Part shown: positions 58,529-64,000 of the stretch, one piece after another
How positions within the stretch are numbered: position 1 is the stretch's first letter
Layout of the letters: each line of letters opens with the position of its first letter
DNA from: Morella rubra
Lineage: Eukaryota > Streptophyta > Magnoliopsida > Fagales > Myricaceae
Reading direction: 5' to 3'
Length of the DNA: 64,000 nucleotides
NCBI GenBank assembly: GCA_003952965.2
Contig: CM025854.1
Location: 30,646,883-30,710,882 of the forward strand
Translations under genes and position numbers: made by a program
The notes under the pieces: model-generated
Told to the model about the DNA's origin: nothing
What the model saw: the letters and a program-made list of their open reading frames with translations, nothing else
Databases searched by the model: none

Positions 58529-59803
58529 TTACTTTTTTATGGTATAGAAAGTTTGCAAGAAAGAGAGTACCAGAAGGATTATAACGGCTAATGTCGACAG
58601 AACAGACCATGGAGTGTTGAAATACTTTTGCATAAGCACTGCACGCCATCTTGGCCACCTGCGTTGGCAATATCCATTCACTTGCTTGCAAAGGCTTTCA
58701 TAATAGTATTCCTTGATACCAGTATTGTGGTAAAGCTTGTTGAAGAGACTGACCGCATCCTCTGGATTCAACCACTTATCAAAGATTTGGTTCTTGCAAA
58801 GAATTTCCATGTCCTTAGCATTGTTAATGAGGTTGTCCAAGAGTATGGCGTAGGAAGTCAACCTAGGTTTGCAGTTGGGGTAGCATTGCTCGAAGCTGAT
58901 AAGATTTCGGATGACAGTTTCAGTTGTCTCTTGAATTAATAAAGGAGGGATTTCCAGGACACCATCATTGAAGGTTATATCTAAGATGCTTTTGGAAGTA
59001 CCCCTTCTAAATTGGATTCCGGCTTCGACGAGGCTCGCTGCAGAAGGCATGAGTTCCCATGAGTAGGTTCCTTCTTCCTCTGCAGTTGGTGAAACTAACC
59101 ATTTTCTGAGGAGGTCGACAATATGCTTGATCTCTTTGATTGGGTGAAGCATAGGAGGGAGGAATGAGAAAATATTCTCAAAAAATTCTTCGGCTAGTTG
59201 AATGAGTGACTTCTCGTGTGTAGAGTCCCAGGTCATGGTGAACAAACGATCAAGCACAATCCACGGTACTTGGTTTTCAAGTAATACTAAGTCATGATAT
59301 AGAAATTCGAACATACAAGACATGCTGAAAATGGAATCATCCTTCTCTCTAAGCTCCTTGTAAGAAAACTTGCGAAACAGCTCAATGATGAAGCAACCAT
59401 CAATCACCAGAATTTTCACAAATTCTTCTGTGCTGCAACTAATGGGTTCAGCGTAATACTGACGAACATCTCCCTCTATCTTCTCGATGGAATCAATGAT
59501 ATCTACCAGTGTCATTTCCCGAAAGCGTAATCGATCGACAAGGCTGCGCAAATAGTTGGCCTTGATTTTTTCTGTGGCCTTCAAATTTGGTTGCCCATGA
59601 TGCAGAGGCCCAATAGAGAATGCATTCGGGATATAAGCTTTTTCATTACACCTAGAGAGTATGGCGGGGGTTTTGAAGATGCAGCATTTGCGCGACATGT
59701 ACTTATGGCTGGACATCTCTTCTTCTATTGAACATGCCAAGCTTTCAATGTCAATTCTAACATTATCTTCACGGGTCGCAGCCATATTTTGATTTTCTTT
59801 CAT
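58529..59803 (-). CDS. DUF247 / UPF0481 family protein, intact
   Basis: Uninterrupted frame, 424 aa from ATG 59803 or 418 aa from ATG 59785 (MAATREDN, which matches the paralogue N-terminus MAANGD better). Signatures: KCCIFKTP, AFSIGPLHHG, ILVIDGCFIIELFRK, FLYHDLVLLENQVPW, a single IKEIKHIVDLLRKWL module, SILDITFNDGV, SFEQCYPN, LTSYAILLDNLIN, KWLNPEDAVSLFNKL, WPRWR, and the C-terminal transmembrane helix TLAVIILLVLSFLQTF. Membrane-anchored protein of unknown biochemistry. It is the reference intact copy for judging the rearranged gene at 54397. Confidence 0.95.
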   Translation of the reverse strand: MKENQNMAATREDNVRIDIESLACSIEEEMSSHKYMSRKCCIFKTPAILSRCNEKAYIPNAFSIGPLHHGQPNLKATEKIKANYLRSLVDRLRFREMTLVDIIDSIEKIEGDVRQYYAEPISCSTEEFVKILVIDGCFIIELFRKFSYKELREKDDSIFSMSCMFEFLYHDLVLLENQVPWIVLDRLFTMTWDSTHEKSLIQLAEEFFENIFSFLPPMLHPIKEIKHIVDLLRKWLVSPTAEEEGTYSWELMPSAASLVEAGIQFRRGTSKSILDITFNDGVLEIPPLLIQETTETVIRNLISFEQCYPNCKPRLTSYAILLDNLINNAKDMEILCKNQIFDKWLNPEDAVSLFNKLYHNTGIKEYYYESLCKQVNGYCQRRWPRWRAVLMQKYFNTPWSVLSTLAVIILLVLSFLQTFYTIKK

Positions 59804-59896
59804 GCTCCTTCTTTGCCAACGAAACTTGTTTCTTCAGAGATGACCAAAACAGAGAGAGGGAGGGGAAAACGCAACAAAACACTGAAAACAGAAGAG

Positions 59897-59903
59897 ATTT
59901 ATA
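59897..59903 (-). promoter_or_regulatory. Possible TATA box of the 58.5-kb DUF247 gene
   Basis: TATAAAT on the minus strand about 95 bp upstream of the ATG. Confidence 0.4.
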
Positions 59904-60041
59904 TCGTTAGGGATTATCCTCTTCACATATAACACTAGGAAGGGGAGGGGGAAGTTCCGAGTTTGACATTCATGTTTTTACCAGAAGTATCAGCATAAAA
60001 CTAGCACAAAGAAGGTTCGTGAACTGCATAATATTCCGACA

Positions 60042-60520
60042 CAGTGACTGCTTTACTTCTAATAAAAGTTGAGAAGAATGTGGATTTTGGGGTTATTGTT
60101 TTCCTCACTTTGGAAATCAAATTCAGGTTGAATTTGTTATATCTAAAAAGTAGTACAAGTACCCAAAAACAGAGAGGAGAATCCCCATAAGACTACCCTG
60201 TTTGCTCGTGGATTCAGAACGAAAAAGTCATCAAAAGTAACAAATATCTTAGGTGAAGTTCACTCATCTTACTCATTGTCCACATATACCAGATGCAGAT
60301 CAAGATCTTATACAGAGAATTTTTCCTTTTATGCATGTGAATATATATTCCAAGCTCGAAGATCTAACACAATAGGAGTTGAAGTATATAAAAATCATCA
60401 ACAGAGATGAATGTACGTTGAAATCTAATACTAGCCCTACATGTCCTTGAGACCTGTTTGTTTAAGGTCCATAGCTCAGCACATAAGATGTAAAATCTGT
60501 TTCATGTGAAATGAATCATA
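60042..60520. repeat. Intergenic direct duplicate of 56283-56660
   Basis: Shares ACAGAGAGGAGAATCCCCAT, TGGATTCAGAACGAAAAAG, GGTGAAGTTCACTC and the GGTCCATAG...CAGCACATAA stretch in the same orientation. This indicates that the DUF247 cluster grew by blocks that include spacer DNA. Confidence 0.88.
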
Positions 60521-60524
60521 AATC

Positions 60525-61464
60525 CTCCGATAAAAGCTTCAAAGATTTGTGGGGTTCATGGCTTGTTTGTGTGATGATTGATGATCAGTTGAATGCCTGC
60601 TATCAAAGACATTTGTGACAACATATAAAAAAATATCTAGCAATAGACGCATACCGGGTAGGAAAAAGAAGGCCAAGATATATAAGGCCGGAGCGTGATA
60701 GGATCTTCGTGATGCCAAAATGAAGTCTTGATGAAGCAGGGTATACTGTGTACTGATGGTATAACTATGATCTTGGGCTAGTACATATATAGGCTTAAAC
60801 AGGGGATTATTCAAGAAATTGTGTTCGAAATTTCGACAACTAATCGTCGTTGACCGATTTAACCCCGTTAGAGTCGTCAGTCACAAAGTATTGGATCACG
60901 ACCGTGACCTTCACGGCAAGACTGCGGGAAAGAACGCGAAGTGTCTTTTTTTACACGTGTCAACGTTTGGCAGGAAAAACTATATTGAAGCTTTGAAATT
61001 GCAGTGAAGTTACCATTCAATTGCTCTGAAAAAGAGTACGAAGAAACCGGGTTAAGTGCATGATAGAAACTAGGGGAATCTTCAATGTTCGTAAAAAACG
61101 AGTGCAATTCATTTACAGAAACTGGGTAGCCGGGTAGAAAGGGCCAAAAGGCTTCACTCCACCATATAGCTGTTGTCACTCGCATAGAAAACGTATATAA
61201 AGAAGACTAATTTGTAGAAAATGACTTTTTTTCCTTACTGCCATTTTCATGCATAATAATAGAATTCAGGACACGAACTTAATGTACTAAGTTGCCTTGT
61301 GCAACCCACGATTAACTCCTTTCACATAGCCAGTTTATTTCACACGGCATTCAAATACATCCTCCAAAGGGAACAATAGTCCTTTTTTTAACTGATAACT
61401 GACATTGAAAATAACAATACAGATAGCAGCTGCAGAACGAGATTTGACAGGATTTCGATGCTAA
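60525..61464. other. Intergenic, 3' of the last DUF247 pseudogene
   Basis: No conserved gene; short open frames only. Confidence 0.5.
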
Positions 61465-62707
61465 CTAGCTAGGAGGGTTCATCGTATACCAAGTTTGTAA
61501 GAAGGAGAGGACCAGCAATAGAACAGCAGCCAATGTCGATAGAACAGTCCATGGAGAGTTGAAATAATTGCGCACAAGCATTGCACGCCATCTTGGCCAG
61601 CTGCGTCGACAATATCTGTCCACTTCATTGCAAAGGCTTCCGTAATAGAATGTTTTCACGTAAGCTTTATGGTAAAGCTTGCTGAAGAACTGGACTGTAT
61701 CCTCAGGATTTATCCAATTATCAATGATCCCATTTTCTCTGAGTATGTCCACGTCGTTGGCAGTATTAATCAGGCTATCTATGAGTATGGCGTAGGACGT
61801 CAACCTTGCTTCACAATCAGTGTAACATTGTTCAAAGCTGATAATATTTCGGAAGACGGATTCTGTTGCCTCGTAGACTAGTAATGGAGGGATTTTGAGG
61901 ACACCATCAACAAACTCTATGTCCAAGATGCTTTCAGACGTACCCTTCCTAAACTTGATTCCAGCTTCTGCAAGAGTTGTAGCAGAAGGCATGATTTGCC
62001 ATTCTATGATGCTTTGTTCGTTTCTAGTAGATGTAACCAACCATTTTCTAAGCAGATCTACGATATGCCTGGCGTTTTGGATGGGCGGAATTGTAGAAGG
62101 TGGTGTGGCTGAAAAAGTGGTCCTAAAAAATTGAATGGCAAGGTGAGTTAGAGACACATGATGTCTTGGCTCCTTTGTCATCTTAAATAAACGCTCTAGT
62201 ACTATCCAAGGTACTTGGTTTTCGAGCAATCTCAAGTCATGAAATAAAATTGAAGCATATAAGACATGGAAAAAATTGGGTCATCTTCTCCTTTTAGTTG
62301 TAGACATTCTTGCGGAATACCTCTATAAGGAAGCAACCATCAATCACCAAAATTTTCACAAATTCTTCTGGACTGTATTTAATTGGCTCAGCATAACACT
62401 CACGAGCCTCCCTCTCCACATCCTTGACGAATTGATTAAAATCTTAGGCCTTCTTTCACTAATCGAGAGATAAGACACTGCAAATACTTGGCTTTAATTT
62501 TCTCGGTGGCTTTCAAGTTTATCATGGTGGAGAGGGCCAATAGAAAATGCATCTGGGATAAAAGCTTTTCGTTTTGCCTGTAGAGTATTTGGGGATTTTG
62601 AAGATACAACACTTAGGCGACACGAGCAAACCATGTGACATCATTTCTTCAATTGAAGATGCCAAGACTTCAGTATCGTTTGTAACAATGTCTCCGTTCA
62701 ACCCCAT
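61465..62707 (-). pseudogene. DUF247 pseudogene, frameshifted and mosaic
   Basis: Begins MGLNGDIVTNDTEVLASSIE at 62707 with KCCIFKIP. It then loses one base compared with the 54.4-kb gene (near 62595) and runs into a stop. Further lesions: a deletion around 62435-62460 and a 4-bp loss near 62325 (GTCTACAACTAAAAGG). The last 256 codons (62235-61465, LLENQVPW to FLQTWYTMNPPS) are open and carry all C-terminal signatures including the membrane helix. The damaged N-terminal half is closest to the 54.4-kb gene, the open C-terminal half to the 31.9-kb gene. A truncated C-terminal protein could in principle be made, but no start context supports it. Confidence 0.9.
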
Positions 62708-62719
62708 ATCGTGATTCTT

Positions 62720-64000
62720 CTCGGGAATGACAAAAAGTAAAGGAAATGAGAGTACCGTTCTTCCAAAGAAAGCATTAAAAAGAAGGTGCCTAGAAAAAAG
62801 AAGGTTTCCTATGTTCACGGTAGTACCTGGCACAGAGTGATCAGTCAGTGTAAGAGTGGGAACCACGTAGATTTTGGCAGTCGTTTTCCCGGTTTCTGAA
62901 AAAGAAAATTCCTTGACTTGGTGAAAGAACTTCAAACAGGCCCATAGTAAGGGGAAAACAACGTGGCCTCAAGCGCACGTACCAGTAAGAACGTAACAAG
63001 TCGCGGCCGGCACCAGTCTCCGCCGCTCTTAAAGTAGGGTTTTTGCTCCTTATAAATATGAAGCTGCAGCTTGCCAGGATCCTGGAAGAGAAGTTCAAAG
63101 AACAGACCCATCAAAGAAATTTAATGTACTTATCTAGGAAGATGTTCTAAATAAGGTACTGATCGTGAGTTCTTCACAGAACTCCAAGCTTTAACACCGC
63201 CACCCCCGCGCAATGGGAAAATGGATAAGGAGATGAAGGATCCGTCACCTCAAACCTTTCTTCTCAGGAGAACAGCCACAAGGTGAGGTCCGTTTTGCAC
63301 CTGAGATCTGGGCTCGGCACTGCCGCCACCCTGATCAGCAGCTTTCAGCCAAATCATCAATGATCTATTGGCCCAACAAGTTAGGAAGCATATAAGAAAG
63401 AGGCCACGCTGAGGGAAAAATATCTATAATGAAGAGGCCAATGGGAATTTACGATCTAATCTCCGTCGAAAGCGTTTAATTTCGTTTTCTAGTAGGGAAG
63501 TGATGTTCAAGTTAACTACCCTCGAAATCCTAAAAAAGTGTAGTGGTTTTTTATTCTTTCTTCCTCTAAGATAAATAATATTTTTGTCTCGCAACCCGAG
63601 CCACTACTACAGGGCGGTCCTTTTCAGCTCAGAAGATTTTCATAACAAATCTTCCAACAAGCGACGAGATGAAAAATAAATTTCTTACAAATTCTTTATT
63701 TATTTACGTTGATAAAAAATTGCTGTCGCTCTTACCACAGAATTATTGGTAAATGATTTTTATTCTCTAAAATATTGTCGACAGTTATGATAGTAGATTT
63801 GTAGAATTAAAAATTTCGTGTGTTTAATTTTTTGATGTATCTAAATTAAAGTTATTATAAAATATTTTACGTAATTTTTTTATTATAAATTACAATTCAT
63901 ATATAGAATTATATATATTTATTTATAAATATAATATATAAATTACTTCGCCCCCCAAAAGAAATTTCCTCAATCTGCCTCTGTACAGCACTATCGGCCA
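62720..64000. other. Upstream flank of the last DUF247 pseudogene
   Basis: Contains the leader motif at 63247-63269. The rest, becoming very AT-rich after 63650, has no recognisable gene. Confidence 0.5.
63247..63269 (-). promoter_or_regulatory. Conserved DUF247 leader motif, copy D
   Basis: CTCCTGAGAAGAAAGGTTTGAG then donor-like GTGACG on the minus strand, about 540 bp upstream of the pseudogene ATG; same arrangement as copies A and C. Confidence 0.5.

Noticed and set aside
1-64000. CRISPR arrays, tRNA or rRNA genes, viral integrations
   Set aside because: No regularly spaced short repeats with unique spacers, no cloverleaf-like sequence and no viral motifs were recognised.

Overview
The window is nuclear DNA of a flowering plant, almost certainly a eudicot. 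Evidence: GT-AG introns, AT-rich intergenic DNA, and plant-specific families (uridine kinase-like protein, phytocyanin, LysM receptor-like kinase, CML, DUF247). There are no bacterial operons, CRISPR arrays, or rRNA or tRNA genes that I could recognise. Exon coordinates were worked out by hand from splice-site phase and family conservation. UTRs are mostly undefined.

Layout. (1) 1-14.4 kb, all on the minus strand: 5' part of a UKL2-like uridine kinase/UPRT gene (runs off the left edge), a copper-binding phytocyanin, a nine-exon acid lipase (418 aa), and a three-exon At3g27210-like acylated protein (249 aa). (2) 14.4-18.6 kb: gene-poor. (3) 18.6-29.3 kb: cytosolic ribulose-phosphate 3-epimerase (+; eight exons, one of only 5 nt), the intronless LysM receptor-like pseudokinase LYK2 (+), a complete 855-bp TRIM retrotransposon, and a small calmodulin-like gene (-). 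(4) 31.9-62.7 kb: a DUF247 (UPF0481) cluster. It has intact genes at 31.9-33.2 (-) and 58.5-59.8 kb (-), a rearranged gene at 54.4-55.9 kb (+), a frameshifted pseudogene at 61.5-62.7 kb (-) and a relic at 57.4-57.7 kb (-). Between them lie a roughly 4-kb segmental duplication (33.4-37.3 and 42.0-46.0 kb), a stop-ridden MULE transposase (46.8-49.7 kb), an inverted pair of TIR elements (40.5 and 51.5 kb) and several tandem repeats. (5) 62.7-64 kb: a leader-like motif of the last pseudogene and AT-rich DNA.

Most notable points. The 5-nt RPE micro-exon supplies the conserved DG that precedes His42. The DUF247 gene at 54.4 kb carries three tandem copies of an internal module; the third copy breaks the frame but lies inside a plausible 79-bp intron that restores it (candidate intronisation). 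A shared leader motif (about 23 bp, ending in a putative splice donor) occurs at three DUF247 loci and as an orphan at 42.5 kb. All three clean stops I found in the MULE transposase replace TGG codons. From memory, gene order matches two Arabidopsis blocks: UKL2-cupredoxin-At3g27210, and CML40-LYK2-RPE (At3g01830-01850).

The housekeeping genes do not form one pathway: nucleotide salvage, copper protein, lipid hydrolysis, pentose-phosphate cycle, chitin/LysM perception and calcium sensing. The right half is a dynamic, duplication-driven DUF247 neighbourhood eroded by transposons.
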